DNA from: Treponema sp.
GTDB taxonomy: Bacteria > Spirochaetota > Spirochaetia > Treponematales > Treponemataceae
NCBI GenBank assembly: GCA_024687165.1
Contig: JAILEY010000038.1
Location: 1 to 64,000, forward strand
Length of the DNA: 64,000 nt
Direction: 5' to 3'
The position numbers and the translations under genes are program-made. Shown here piece by piece: positions 43,480 to 52,230 of the stretch. A model generated the notes under the pieces. It had not been told where the DNA came from, did not search any database, and saw only the letters and a program-made list of their open reading frames with translations. Positions within the stretch are counted from its first letter, which is position 1. Each line of letters begins with the position of its first letter.

Positions 43480-45966
43480 ATGGAATTCGGACACTTTGAT
43501 GACCAGAACAGAGAATTTGTAATCACAAATCCTGCAACACCTTGGCCTTGGATCAATTACCTTGGCAACGAAGATTTCTTCTCGCTCATTTCAAACACAG
43601 CGGGTGGTTATTCATTCTACAAAGACGCTAAGTTCCGCCGCATTACTCGTTACCGCTATAACGGTGTACCAATGGATAATGGTGGACGTTATTTCTATAT
43701 CAATGATAATGGTACAGTATGGAATCCTGGATGGAAGCCATGCAAGACTGAACTTGACAGCTACGAGTGCCGTCATGGTATGAACTATACACGCATCACA
43801 GGAAGCAAGAACGGAATTGAAGCATCAGTTCTTTTCTTTGTTCCTCTTAAGACATGGGCAGAAGTTCAGAAAGTAACACTTAAGAACACAACAAACGCAA
43901 CAAAGAAAATCAAGCTTTTCTCATTTGCTGAATGGTGTCTCTGGAACGCTGCAACAGATATGGAAAACTTCCAGCGCAACTGGTCAACAGGTGAAGTTGA
44001 AATCGATGGTTCTACAATTTACCACAAAACTGAATATAAGGAACGCCGCAATCATTATGCATACTATTCACTTACAAATGCAAAGATTGACGGATACGAT
44101 ACAGACCGCGAATCATTCATCGGTCTTTACAACGAATTTGCAAATCCTCAGTGCGTAATGGCAGGAAAGCCAAGCAACTCACTTGCTCATGGATGGTCTC
44201 CGGTTGCTTCTCACTATGTAGAAGTTGAACTTAAGGCTGGTGAAAGCAAGGATTATATTTTTGTTCTTGGTTATGTTGAAAATGCACAGGAAGAAAAATT
44301 CTGTGAAGCTGACATTGAACGCAAGAAGAAGGGAACTCTCATTTCTTCACAGGACAGCGATGTAACACTCGTAAACAAGACAAAAGCAGAAGCACTTATC
44401 AAGAAGTTCTCTACAGTAGAAGCTGTTGATGCTGCATATAACGAACTTCGCGCAATGTGGGATGCTCTCCTTGATAAGTATGTTGTTAAGAGTGATGATG
44501 AAAAGCTCAACCGTATGGTTAACATCTGGAGCCAGTATCAGTGTATGATTACATTCAACTTCTCACGCTCTGCTTCATTCTTTGAAAGCGGTGTAGGTCG
44601 TGGAATGGGCTTCCGTGATTCTAACCAGGACCTTGTTGGATTCGTTCATCAGGTTCCTTCACGTGCACGCGAAAGAATTATCGATATTGCTTCAACACAG
44701 TTCCCTGATGGCGGATGTTATCACCAGTATCAGCCTCTTACAAAGCATGGTAACAACGACATCGGTGGCGGATTCAACGATGATCCTTGCTGGCTGATTT
44801 TCGGTACAGTTGCATACGTAAAAGAAACAGGAGACTTCTCAATTCTCGATGAACCTGTTCCATTTGACAACAAGGCTGGAACTGAAGTTTCCCTCATGGA
44901 ACACCTCAAGATTTCTTTCAATCATGTTGTAGAAAACCTCGGACCTCACATGCTTCCACTTATCGGACGTGCTGACTGGAACGACTGTCTTAATCTTAAC
45001 TGTTTCTCTTGGGATCCAAACGAATCATTCCAGACAACAGAAAATAATTCTGAAGGTTCTAAAGCAGAATCTCTTATGATTGCAGGTCTCTTTGTTGTTA
45101 CAGGAAAAGACTACATCGAACTTTGTAAGCAGGTTGGAAAGAATGACGAAGCTGAACGTGCACAGAAATGTGTTGACTCAATGATTGAAGCTGTTAAGAA
45201 GCACGGCTGGGACGGAGAATGGTATCTTCGCGCATACGACTTCTACGGAAACAAAATTGGTTCAAACGAAAACGAAGAAGGAAAAATCTTCATTGAATCA
45301 CAGGGCTTCTGTACAATGGCTGGAATCGGTCTTGAAGAAGGAATGGTTGATAAGGCTATTGATTCTTGTAAGAAATACCTTGACTGTGAACACGGTATGG
45401 TTCTCAATAATCCTGCATATACTAAATATCATGTTGAAATGGGTGAAATTTCTTCTTATCCTGCCGGATACAAGGAAAACGCTGGTATCTTCTGCCACAA
45501 CAACCCATGGGTAATTATCGGTGAAACAGTTGCAGGCCGCGGTAACGATGCATGGGAACTCTTCCGCAAGATTTCTCCGATGTACCTCAAGGATCAGCAG
45601 CTTCACAAGGTTGAACCATATGTAAACTGCCAGATGGTTGCAGGTAAAGATGCAGCAAAACCTGGTGAAGGAAAGAACTCTTGGCTCACAGGAACTGCAG
45701 CTTGGATGTGGCTCACAGTAAGCCAGTATCTCCTTGGAATTAAGCCTTCATATAAGGGAATTGTAATTGATCCATGTCTTCCTTCAGATGTTAAGGGCTA
45801 CAAGGTAACACGTAAGTTCCGTGATGCAACATACAACATTGAAATTGTAAACAACGGTTCTCAGAAGGGAATCAAGGAACTTTACATCGACGGTGCTAGG
45901 GCAGAAGGAAATCTCGTTCCAATGGCTAAGGCCGGCGAAACAGTTAATGTTAAAGCTGTTATGTAA
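43480..45966 (+). CDS. GH94 cellobiose/cellodextrin-type phosphorylase
   Basis: An 828-residue inverting glycoside phosphorylase of family GH94. It has the N-terminal [43 protein letters not shown], the catalytic-acid region [27 protein letters not shown] and [13 protein letters not shown]. Length fits cellobiose phosphorylase, which splits cellobiose with phosphate to glucose-1-phosphate and glucose, cytoplasmically. The gene has a Shine-Dalgarno (AAGGA), its own promoter, a leader inverted repeat and a terminator. Codons are markedly biased to C-ending forms (TTC, AAC, TAC, ATC) and AAG, unlike its neighbours, a sign of very high expression. Its product, glucose-1-phosphate, is the substrate of GlgC encoded at 17.5 kb. 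Confidence 0.92.
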   Translation: MEFGHFDDQNREFVITNPATPWPWINYLGNEDFFSLISNTAGGYSFYKDAKFRRITRYRYNGVPMDNGGRYFYINDNGTVWNPGWKPCKTELDSYECRHGMNYTRITGSKNGIEASVLFFVPLKTWAEVQKVTLKNTTNATKKIKLFSFAEWCLWNAATDMENFQRNWSTGEVEIDGSTIYHKTEYKERRNHYAYYSLTNAKIDGYDTDRESFIGLYNEFANPQCVMAGKPSNSLAHGWSPVASHYVEVELKAGESKDYIFVLGYVENAQEEKFCEADIERKKKGTLISSQDSDVTLVNKTKAEALIKKFSTVEAVDAAYNELRAMWDALLDKYVVKSDDEKLNRMVNIWSQYQCMITFNFSRSASFFESGVGRGMGFRDSNQDLVGFVHQVPSRARERIIDIASTQFPDGGCYHQYQPLTKHGNNDIGGGFNDDPCWLIFGTVAYVKETGDFSILDEPVPFDNKAGTEVSLMEHLKISFNHVVENLGPHMLPLIGRADWNDCLNLNCFSWDPNESFQTTENNSEGSKAESLMIAGLFVVTGKDYIELCKQVGKNDEAERAQKCVDSMIEAVKKHGWDGEWYLRAYDFYGNKIGSNENEEGKIFIESQGFCTMAGIGLEEGMVDKAIDSCKKYLDCEHGMVLNNPAYTKYHVEMGEISSYPAGYKENAGIFCHNNPWVIIGETVAGRGNDAWELFRKISPMYLKDQQLHKVEPYVNCQMVAGKDAAKPGEGKNSWLTGTAAWMWLTVSQYLLGIKPSYKGIVIDPCLPSDVKGYKVTRKFRDATYNIEIVNNGSQKGIKELYIDGARAEGNLVPMAKAGETVNVKAVM

Positions 45967-46005
45967 TAATTAAAAGATAAATATTTTTATCTTATTAGAT
46001 GTACT

Positions 46006-46047
46006 GGGATGCTGATGGGAAAACTGTCAGTATCCCTTTGTTGTTTT
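46006..46047 (+). terminator. Terminator after GH94 phosphorylase
   Basis: GGGATGCTGA pairs with TCAGTATCCC (one G-U pair) around a loop of about 11 nt, followed by a T-rich tract (TTTGTTGTTTTT). Confidence 0.75.
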
Positions 46048-46114
46048 TAGGTGTTGTGGAAATAAAATAACATTTATTATTGAAGTTTTTGAAACATAAG
46101 GAAAAGAAATTAAA

Positions 46115-47806
46115 ATGAAAAAGCAGAAGGGAGCAACAAAAGCAACTTTATTGTTGAGTATTGCAGGTAAAGTTCAGAAGAAGCAGCTTGATAAGGCAGC
46201 AAAAAACGTAAAAAAGACAGAAGAAAAAACTCTGCGTGGAATTCTTGAATACGCTAAAGATACAGAATGGGGTAAAGCTCACAATTATGCAGAAATTTTA
46301 AAGGCAAAAACTCCGGAAGAACTTTATGCTTTGTGGCAGAAAAATGTTCCTCCTTCAGATTATGAAGATATCCGTCCGTTTGTTGAGCGTCATAAAAATG
46401 GTGAAGCAAATATTCTTTTCCCTGGAAAGCCGATGATGTATGCAACAACAAGCGGTACAACAAAAGAACCAAAATGGATTCCAATCACACATGAATATTA
46501 TAAAAACATCTACAATAAGATGACTAAAGTCTGGCTTTATACAATGATTATGCATCGTCCTAAAGTATTCTGGGGGCAGATTGTATCTATCGTTGGAAAG
46601 TCGATTGAAGGTGCTGCTCCTGATGGAACTGTATTCGGTTCTGTATCCGGAGTTACACAGAGAGACTGTCCTAAATTTGTAAAGGCTCTTTATTCAGCAC
46701 CAGCTGCTGTTTTCCGCATTGCAGATTATAAAGCAAGATATTATGCAATCATGCGTATGGGAATTGAGCGCGATGTAACTCTTATCGTAACTGCAAATCC
46801 TTCAACAATCGTTGAAATGCAGAACAACGTAAATGAGTTTTATGATTCATACGTTGAAGATATTGAAAAAGGTATAATCAACTCAAGCCTCAATATTCCT
46901 CAGGATATCCGCGATGAACTTCAGCCTTATCTTAAGCCTAATCCAAAGCGTGCGGCTGAACTTAAGGCTCTTAAAGAAAAATACGGCACGGTACTTCCAA
47001 AGCATTACTGGCCGAACATGCAGCTTTTGAATACATGGTACTGTGGAAACACACACGTTTATCTTGAAAAATTCAGAGATTCATTTAATCCAGAAATGCT
47101 TCACATGGAATTCAGTTATTTTGCTTCTGAATGTCGTGCAGGTCTTGTTATGGACGGAAAAGATAATACAACTCTTTTTGCACACATGCATTATTTTGAA
47201 TTTGTGCGTGAAGAAGATATGGATAAAGAAGATAAGGTATTCCTTCAGCTTCATGAACTTGAAGTTGGAAAGAGATACTGCATTTATGTAACAACTTACG
47301 CTGGTCTTTACCGCTATGACATGAACGATCTTGTTGAATGTACAGGTCACTACGGAACAATTCCTACAATCAAACTTATTCAGAAGACAAACGGAATAAT
47401 TACTTTGACTGGTGAAAAGCTTCATGAAAGTCAGTTTATCAATGCCGTTCATCAGGCAGAAAAAAATACAATGATTAAGACAAAGTTCTTTGTTGGTTTT
47501 GCATCTGTTGCAGAATCAAAGTATCATTTTTATTTTGAATTTGCAGATGAAAAAATGACTCAGGAACTTGCTGATAAATTTACGGCAGAAGTTGATAAGC
47601 TTCTTAAAGAAAGCAACATTGAATATGCAGCTAAACGTGATTCATTCCGCTTAAAGGATCCTGAATGCCATTTGCTCCAGCCTAATTCTTTTGAAACTTA
47701 CAAGGCAAGATGTATTGATATGGGCGCTCGTGACGGGCAGTTTAAACTCAATCTTTTGATGCAGGATGAAAAACGTCATGCGATGTTTAAGGATCTTGTA
47801 AAATAA
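46115..47806 (+). CDS. GH3 auxin-responsive-promoter family acyl-adenylate/amide synthetase-like protein
   Basis: A 563-residue protein of the GH3 superfamily, best known from plant acyl-acid amido synthetases such as JAR1. Conserved segments include the ATP-binding YATTSGTTKEPKWIPIT, LNTWYCGNTHVYLEKF, YFASECRAGL and GLYRYDMNDLVECTGHYG and ITLTGEKLHESQFINAV, which form the adenylate-forming fold. Bacterial members exist but their substrates are mostly unknown; they are expected to activate a carboxylic acid as an acyl-AMP. It is a lone plus-strand gene between GH94 and a convergent acyltransferase. No signal peptide, so cytoplasmic. Confidence 0.85.
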   Translation: MKKQKGATKATLLLSIAGKVQKKQLDKAAKNVKKTEEKTLRGILEYAKDTEWGKAHNYAEILKAKTPEELYALWQKNVPPSDYEDIRPFVERHKNGEANILFPGKPMMYATTSGTTKEPKWIPITHEYYKNIYNKMTKVWLYTMIMHRPKVFWGQIVSIVGKSIEGAAPDGTVFGSVSGVTQRDCPKFVKALYSAPAAVFRIADYKARYYAIMRMGIERDVTLIVTANPSTIVEMQNNVNEFYDSYVEDIEKGIINSSLNIPQDIRDELQPYLKPNPKRAAELKALKEKYGTVLPKHYWPNMQLLNTWYCGNTHVYLEKFRDSFNPEMLHMEFSYFASECRAGLVMDGKDNTTLFAHMHYFEFVREEDMDKEDKVFLQLHELEVGKRYCIYVTTYAGLYRYDMNDLVECTGHYGTIPTIKLIQKTNGIITLTGEKLHESQFINAVHQAEKNTMIKTKFFVGFASVAESKYHFYFEFADEKMTQELADKFTAEVDKLLKESNIEYAAKRDSFRLKDPECHLLQPNSFETYKARCIDMGARDGQFKLNLLMQDEKRHAMFKDLVK

Positions 47807-47814
47807 AAAAAACA

Positions 47815-47860
47815 GGCTGTTCACTGAATGAACTTAATCATCCTTTGAACAGCCTTTTTT
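47815..47860. terminator. Terminator between convergent GH3-family and PlsC genes
   Basis: GGCTGTTCA (47815-47823) pairs with TGAACAGCC (47846-47854), then TTTTTT. A-rich sequence on the left makes it usable from both sides. Confidence 0.85.
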
Positions 47861-47862
47861 AT

Positions 47863-48687
47863 TTATTCATCGTAATTGGCAGGCCATTTGTTCTGCTTTA
47901 TACCAGCCAGTTTTATCATTTGTGCATGTGCTTCATTTCGCATTTTTTCACAGGCATCTTTTCTGCTTAAAGTTTCATCAGGAAAAATTAAATCGCCGAC
48001 TGTAAGGGTTATAAGCGGATGATTTTTTGCAAACAGTCTGAATATTCCGGTCGGTTTTCTGTAGGAAAAAGCCATCGGTATCATAGGAACATTCCACCGG
48101 TGTGCGAAAGTAAAGGCTCCTTTTTTGAAAGGTCTTATAGGCTGATAAAAGTCCCATCTGGAACCTTCCGGGAAAATATGAATCCACTGTTTTTTTTCAT
48201 GTAGTTTGTCAAATGCTTCGTTGAATTTTCTTCCGCCGCCTAAATTTTGAGCCAGAGGAATTCCTCCAATCCCGCGGATTAATTTTGCATCTTTTCCTTC
48301 AAGATGCTCTGTTCTTACAGGAACCCACATGCGTCTGTAACGGCATGCATAAAGAATTGCAAGAAAGTCCCAGCGGTAAACATGATTTGAAATCGTTATT
48401 GCACCGTTTTTAAGATATTTTTTTGCTTTGCGGATATTGCTTCTGTTTTTTATTTTAAGGCCGAATAAAAGTCTGTTTGCAGGAAATGCAAAAAAGTAGG
48501 ATGCCAGGTAGATTCTCAATCTGAGGAATCGGCCTTTAAATGAATTGTCTATAAAAGGGTAGTGTTCATCAACATTTACTTCCCTGATTTTTTCTGCTTT
48601 AACAATAAAGTCAAAAGGATTTTCGGGATAAGTGATGTTTGTTTCCGGTATATATACGTCGTCTTCTACGATATGTTCTTTAATCAT
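47863..48687 (-). CDS. 1-acyl-sn-glycerol-3-phosphate acyltransferase-like protein (PlsC family)
   Basis: A 274-residue membrane-associated acyltransferase. The catalytic HX4D block is ISNHVYRWDFLAIL and the glycerophosphate-binding block is IFPEGSRWDFYQPIRPFKKGA, both standard for PlsC-like enzymes, which acylate lysophosphatidate or related acceptors in phospholipid synthesis. A hydrophobic segment near residues 60-80 would anchor it. It has a convergent neighbour and no operon partner; a TAAAAT box 9 nt before the ATG suggests a short leader but the -35 is poor. Confidence 0.87.
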   Translation of the reverse strand: MIKEHIVEDDVYIPETNITYPENPFDFIVKAEKIREVNVDEHYPFIDNSFKGRFLRLRIYLASYFFAFPANRLLFGLKIKNRSNIRKAKKYLKNGAITISNHVYRWDFLAILYACRYRRMWVPVRTEHLEGKDAKLIRGIGGIPLAQNLGGGRKFNEAFDKLHEKKQWIHIFPEGSRWDFYQPIRPFKKGAFTFAHRWNVPMIPMAFSYRKPTGIFRLFAKNHPLITLTVGDLIFPDETLSRKDACEKMRNEAHAQMIKLAGIKQNKWPANYDE

Positions 48688-48770
48688 TATGAAAGCATTT
48701 TAATGAAATTTAAGATTTATTTCTATACGACTGAAAGTTTTTGTAAATGCTTTAAAATCTTATTTTGAAT

Positions 48771-48830
48771 TTAAAATTAAAAAAGCCCTTACTTTAAGAA
48801 GTAAGGGCTTGCTTATGTGGGGAGTGAAGG
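48771..48830 (-). repeat. Duplicate of the tRNA-Tyr 3' end and terminator (copy A)
   Basis: The 60 bp at 48771-48830 match 48937-48996 at 58 positions (offset 166, differences at 48785 and 48805). The match covers the last 13 or so nucleotides of tRNA-Tyr, its downstream spacer and its rho-independent terminator. Copy A keeps only the very end of the tRNA and then diverges, so it is a tRNA remnant. Confidence 0.8.
48779..48810 (-). terminator. Strong terminator downstream of the tRNA region
   Basis: A perfect 12-bp stem AAGCCCTTACTT / AAGTAAGGGCTT with a 4-nt loop and a T run on the minus strand. It is the better of two duplicated terminators. Confidence 0.85.
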
Positions 48831-48936
48831 TGAGGAAAACAAAGTTTTCCGAAGCGGAGGGAGCGCTCGCGGCGCGAGGAGGAGCGACCGAAGCTGAGAA
48901 CCGTAGGTTCGGATCCTTCTAAAAAAATGTAGGTAT
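48831..48936. repeat. GC-rich palindrome-rich element inserted between tRNA-Tyr terminator copies
   Basis: The 106 bp between the duplicated terminators contain the hairpin GGAAAAC-AAA-GTTTTCC (48834-48850), the palindrome CTCGCG-G-CGCGAG (48866-48878), a GC-rich purine tract related to 346-428, and CGTAGGTTCGGATCCTTC (48902-48919), which is the T-arm of tRNA-Tyr in inverted orientation with a single mismatch. It looks like a small insertion or rearrangement at the 3' end of a tRNA gene. Confidence 0.65.
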
Positions 48937-48944
48937 TTAAAATT

Positions 48945-48976
48945 AAAAAAACCCTTACTTTAAGAAGTAAAGGCTT
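48945..48976 (-). terminator. Terminator directly after tRNA-Tyr (copy B)
   Basis: AAGCCTTTACTT / AAGTAAGGGTTT stem with G-U pairs and a seven-T tract on the minus strand; the duplicated partner of the terminator at 48779-48810. Confidence 0.7.
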
Positions 48977-48983
48977 GCTTATG

Positions 48984-49064
48984 TGGGGAGTGAAGGATTC
49001 GAACCTACGAAGGAAAACCAACAGATTTACAGTCTGCCCCCTTTGACCACTCGGGAAACTCCCC
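48984..49064 (-). tRNA. tRNA-Tyr (GTA anticodon)
   Basis: Read on the minus strand: acceptor GGGGAGT paired with ACTCCCC, discriminator A, D-arm CCGAGTGGTCAAAGGGG region, anticodon loop CTGTAAA with GTA, a long variable arm (class II, about 81 nt) and T-loop TTCGAAT. The 3' CCA is not encoded. It is the second gene of a two-tRNA transcript behind tRNA-Thr. Confidence 0.93.
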
Positions 49065-49097
49065 AATTCTTTCCAAGGAGAACCCCTTTTCAAGAAG

Positions 49098-49170
49098 AGC
49101 TGCTTGTAGGACTTGGACCCACGACCCCGAGATTACAAATCACGTGCTCTACCAACTGAGCTAAAGCAGC
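49098..49170 (-). tRNA. tRNA-Thr (TGT anticodon)
   Basis: Read on the minus strand: acceptor GCTGCTT paired with AAGCAGC, D-arm GCTC AGTTGGTA GAGC, anticodon loop TTTGTAA giving TGT (Thr), T-loop TCCAAGT. The anticodon stem has one internal T-T mismatch. Length 73 nt, no encoded CCA. First gene of the tRNA-Thr/tRNA-Tyr transcript. Confidence 0.92.
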
Positions 49171-49209
49171 TTGTTTCAAGTTCAACTTTCATCGTTCCTG
49201 ATGTTTAGT

Positions 49210-49238
49210 ATATTATCGGAATCAGTATTTTATGTCAA
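49210..49238 (-). promoter_or_regulatory. Strong promoter of the tRNA-Thr/tRNA-Tyr transcript
   Basis: A consensus TTGACA (49238-49233), 17-bp spacer and TAATAT (49215-49210) on the minus strand, about 40 nt before mature tRNA-Thr. Confidence 0.85.
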
Positions 49239-49291
49239 GCGGTTTTCTGTTTTTTTAACAAAAATTTTGAAAATAATTATAAGTTAAAAGT

Positions 49292-49320
49292 TTGTCGAAT
49301 ACATTTTCCTGTGGTATAAT
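49292..49320 (+). promoter_or_regulatory. Promoter of the aminotransferase gene
   Basis: TTGTCG (49292-49297), 17-bp spacer, TATAAT (49315-49320), followed by a leader of about 28 nt with AAGG before the ATG. Confidence 0.65.
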
Positions 49321-49355
49321 ATTCCACATATATTTTAAGTACAGAAGGTAAAAAA

Positions 49356-50558
49356 ATGGCAATCGCAAAGCATATTAAGGAAACAATTACAAGTCCAAGT
49401 GCCGGTGTAATCCGCAAGATGTTTGAAGAAGGCATCAAACTTAAGTCAATCCACGGTGAAGATAATGTTTTTGATTTTTCAATCGGTAATCCTGATTTGA
49501 TTCCGCCAAAAGAAGTTCAGAAAAAAATAAAGGAGCTTGCATTAAGAGCAGGTGAGCCTAATTTCAGCGGTTATATGCCGAATGCCGGTTTTGATTTTTG
49601 CCGTAAAGCAATGGCAGAAAAAACAAGTAAAGAACAGGGTGTAAAAGTTTCAGGCGACTGTGTTGTAATGAGTGTAGGAGCAGCTGGTGCAATCAACAGC
49701 CTTTTTAAGGCAATTTTGAATGAAGGCGATAATATCGTTGTTCCGTCTCCATTTTTTACAGAATACAGAAACTACGCAAAAAATTTTAATGCTCAGTTAA
49801 TTGAAGTTCCAACAAAAGCTGATTTTTCACTCGATGTAGAAGCAATTTCAGCAGCATTAAATGAAAAAACAGCAGCAGTTCTTATCAACTCTCCGAATAA
49901 TCCTACAGGACGAATTTATTCAAAAGATGAAATTAAAGCATTGGCAGAAGCGCTTGAAAATCATGCTAAAAAATGCGGAAGAAAGCCATATCTGATTTGT
50001 GATGAACCTTACCGCGCAATTGCATACGATGGAAAAGAAGTTGCTGCAACATTCCCGATTTATGACAGTTCTGTAGTCGTAACTTCATTTGCAAAAAATT
50101 TAAGTCTTCCTGGAGAACGCATCGGTTATATCTGTGTAAATCCTGCATGTCCGGATAAAGATGAACTTATTTCTGCATGTATTTTTACAAACCGCGTAAT
50201 CGGCTATGTAAATGCACCTGCTTTCTTCCAGCGTGTTGTTGCAGAAACCTGGGATGCCCCTGTTGATTATTCACTTTATCTTGAACGCAGAAACCTTCTT
50301 ATGGATATTCTTGATGAAGCGGGAATTGAACATGTAATCCCTGAAGGTGCTTTCTATATGTGGTGTAAGGCACCTGCATGCTTTAACGGAGACGACATGG
50401 CTTTTGTTGATTACCTGAAAAAATACTTTATCCTTGGTGCACCAGGCAGCGGTTTTGGTGGAAAAGGCTGGATCCGTCTTGCATATTGTGTAAGCAAAAA
50501 AAGCATCGAAAATTCACGAAAAGCATTCATTCAGGCAATGAAGGATTTGAATAAGTAG
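49356..50558 (+). CDS. Class I/II pyridoxal-phosphate aminotransferase (aspartate aminotransferase-like)
   Basis: A 400-residue fold-type I PLP enzyme. It has FSIGNPDLIPP near the N-terminus, the cofactor-contacting NSPNNPTGRIYS, the Asp/Tyr segment ICDEPYRAI, and the PLP lysine in SFAKNLSLPGERIGY. It should move amino groups between an amino acid and 2-oxoglutarate; aspartate or a broad-range amino acid is likely, but substrate is not proven. It stands alone with its own promoter between the tRNA genes and glgA. Confidence 0.9.
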   Translation: MAIAKHIKETITSPSAGVIRKMFEEGIKLKSIHGEDNVFDFSIGNPDLIPPKEVQKKIKELALRAGEPNFSGYMPNAGFDFCRKAMAEKTSKEQGVKVSGDCVVMSVGAAGAINSLFKAILNEGDNIVVPSPFFTEYRNYAKNFNAQLIEVPTKADFSLDVEAISAALNEKTAAVLINSPNNPTGRIYSKDEIKALAEALENHAKKCGRKPYLICDEPYRAIAYDGKEVAATFPIYDSSVVVTSFAKNLSLPGERIGYICVNPACPDKDELISACIFTNRVIGYVNAPAFFQRVVAETWDAPVDYSLYLERRNLLMDILDEAGIEHVIPEGAFYMWCKAPACFNGDDMAFVDYLKKYFILGAPGSGFGGKGWIRLAYCVSKKSIENSRKAFIQAMKDLNK

Positions 50559-50640
50559 GATGATAAGTAAGATTCCCGCTGGAAATTGATTTCTGGATAT
50601 TATTTTTGAGCCTTGACATTTGATTTAATAGGAGGTAATT

Positions 50641-52116
50641 ATGAAAATTTTGATGGTCAGTTCTGAAGTAGTTCCTTTTGCAAAAACAGGTGGCCTTGCC
50701 GATATGGTAAGCGCACTTTCAATTCAGCTTGTGAAAATGGGACACGATGTAAAAATTGTTCTTCCGCGATATTATAAAATTGATAAAAACAAGCTCAAGC
50801 ATCTTGAAGGACCTATGGCAATTGCTGCAGGAAATCAGGAAACATGGTCTGCAGTTTATGAAACAAGCATGCCTGGCTGTGATAATCTTCCTGTTTATTT
50901 TATAGATCATGAACAGTGTTACGGTCGTGACGGAATTTATGGCGTTGCGGGTGAAACTGATTTTCATGATAATCCATACAGATTTGCTGTTCTTGCTCAC
51001 GGTGCATTCCAGCTTTGTCGAAAACTTGGCTGGTATCCTGATATCGTTCATTGTCATGACTGGTCTTCATGTCTTGTACCGGTACTCTTAAAGCATGTAT
51101 GCCGTTACTGCGGATTTGAAAATACAGCCAGCGTCCTTACAATCCATAATCAGGGCTATCAGGGACAGTATTCAAAAGATTCTTACCCGGCACTCGGAAT
51201 TGACTGGGGACTTTACTATGGTGCAGGTTTTGAGCATAACGGCGGAATCAATTTCCTTCAGGCCGGTGTTTCAAGTGCAGATATGATTACAACAGTTTCT
51301 CCGACTTATGCAAAAGAAATTCAGACTGCAGAAGGCGGATTTGGAATGGATGGACTTTTGCGTGTTAGAAGTGAAGTTATCCGCGGAATCCTTAATGGTG
51401 CAGATTTAAGACAGTGGAATCCGGAAGTTGACAAAAAGATTCCGTATCAGTATTCAGCAAAAGACATGAGTGGAAAAGCAAAGTGTAAAGCTGAACTTCA
51501 AAAACGCATGGGACTTGAAGTTAATCCTGATATTCCTGTAATTGGAATTGTTACCCGTCTTGTTGATCAGAAGGGAATTGCAGAAATTTTTGCACCGACA
51601 TACGGCTCGATTTTCAACATCTGCCGCGACATGAAAGTTCAGTTTGCAATCCTTGGAAGTGGAGAGTCATGGTGTGAACATGAAATCAATGTGCTTCAGT
51701 CAAAGCTTCCTAATCTTAGGGCATATATCGGTTATGACGATGCATTGAGCCATCTTATTGAAGCAGGTTCTGACTTCTTCCTGATGCCTTCAAAATATGA
51801 ACCGTGCGGACTTAATCAGATTTATTCAATGCTGTATGGAACACTTCCGATTGTAAGAAAAACAGGCGGACTTGCAGATACTGTTGATAATTATAATCAG
51901 AAAAACGGGGATGGAACAGGATTTGTCTTTGAACAGCTTACACCACGCTCAATTTACGATACAGTCGGCTGGGCTGTGTGGGCTTATTACAACAAAAAAG
52001 ATCACATCAAAAAAATGCAGCAGACCGGCATGAAAAAAACATTCGGCTGGGATGAAGCAGCAGAAAAATACCTTGACGTTTACAAAGAAGCTCTCTTCCG
52101 TGGCTGCGGCCGCTAA
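50641..52116 (+). CDS. glgA: Glycogen synthase (ADP-glucose dependent)
   Basis: A 491-residue GT5 glycosyltransferase. The N-terminal ADP-glucose loop is in VVPFAKTGGLADMVSALS, with IVHCHDWSS, VLTIHNQGYQG, FLQAGVSSADMITTVSPTYA, GIVTRLVDQKG, and the C-terminal donor site FLMPSKYEPCGLNQIYSMLYGTLPIVRKTGGLADTV. It extends alpha-1,4-glucan chains using the product of GlgC. An AGGAGG ribosome site lies 5 nt from the ATG. No branching enzyme or phosphorylase is adjacent. Confidence 0.95.
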   Translation: MKILMVSSEVVPFAKTGGLADMVSALSIQLVKMGHDVKIVLPRYYKIDKNKLKHLEGPMAIAAGNQETWSAVYETSMPGCDNLPVYFIDHEQCYGRDGIYGVAGETDFHDNPYRFAVLAHGAFQLCRKLGWYPDIVHCHDWSSCLVPVLLKHVCRYCGFENTASVLTIHNQGYQGQYSKDSYPALGIDWGLYYGAGFEHNGGINFLQAGVSSADMITTVSPTYAKEIQTAEGGFGMDGLLRVRSEVIRGILNGADLRQWNPEVDKKIPYQYSAKDMSGKAKCKAELQKRMGLEVNPDIPVIGIVTRLVDQKGIAEIFAPTYGSIFNICRDMKVQFAILGSGESWCEHEINVLQSKLPNLRAYIGYDDALSHLIEAGSDFFLMPSKYEPCGLNQIYSMLYGTLPIVRKTGGLADTVDNYNQKNGDGTGFVFEQLTPRSIYDTVGWAVWAYYNKKDHIKKMQQTGMKKTFGWDEAAEKYLDVYKEALFRGCGR

Positions 52117-52125
52117 AACTTCTTA

Positions 52126-52215
52126 TTATCCACTCACACAATTACGCTCGATCCATTGACTGTGGATAGTCCATTCCATTGACAGTGGATAGCCCGTAAT
52201 TGAGGGTGTGGATAA
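52126..52215. repeat. Palindromic element with four DnaA-box-like 9-mers
   Basis: Two 21-bp inverted arms, TTATCCACTCACACAATTACG (52126-52146) and its near complement (52195-52215), flank two 18-bp direct repeats TCCATTGACNGTGGATAG (52152-52169, 52175-52192, one mismatch). Read as 9-mers these contain TTATCCACT, CTATCCACA, CTATCCACT and a perfect TTATCCACA. It may be a DnaA-binding cluster or a dispersed intergenic repeat of the YPLSI-coding type often seen in anaerobes. Confidence 0.65.
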
Positions 52216-52230
52216 GACGTTTTGTTTATA

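Noticed and set aside
49210-49225. Sigma28 promoter at the tRNA operon (TCCGATAA on the minus strand)
   Set aside because: No TAAA at the right spacing; the same region has a near-consensus TTGACA-N17-TAATAT sigma70 promoter.
50613-50641. TTGACA promoter for glgA
   Set aside because: The matching -10 position would fall on the ribosome site and start codon, so the geometry does not work despite the good -35.
52126-52215. Chromosomal replication origin
   Set aside because: No dnaA, dnaN, gyrB or rpmH nearby and only 90 bp of boxes without a clear AT-rich unwinding region; I keep it only as a DnaA-box-like element.
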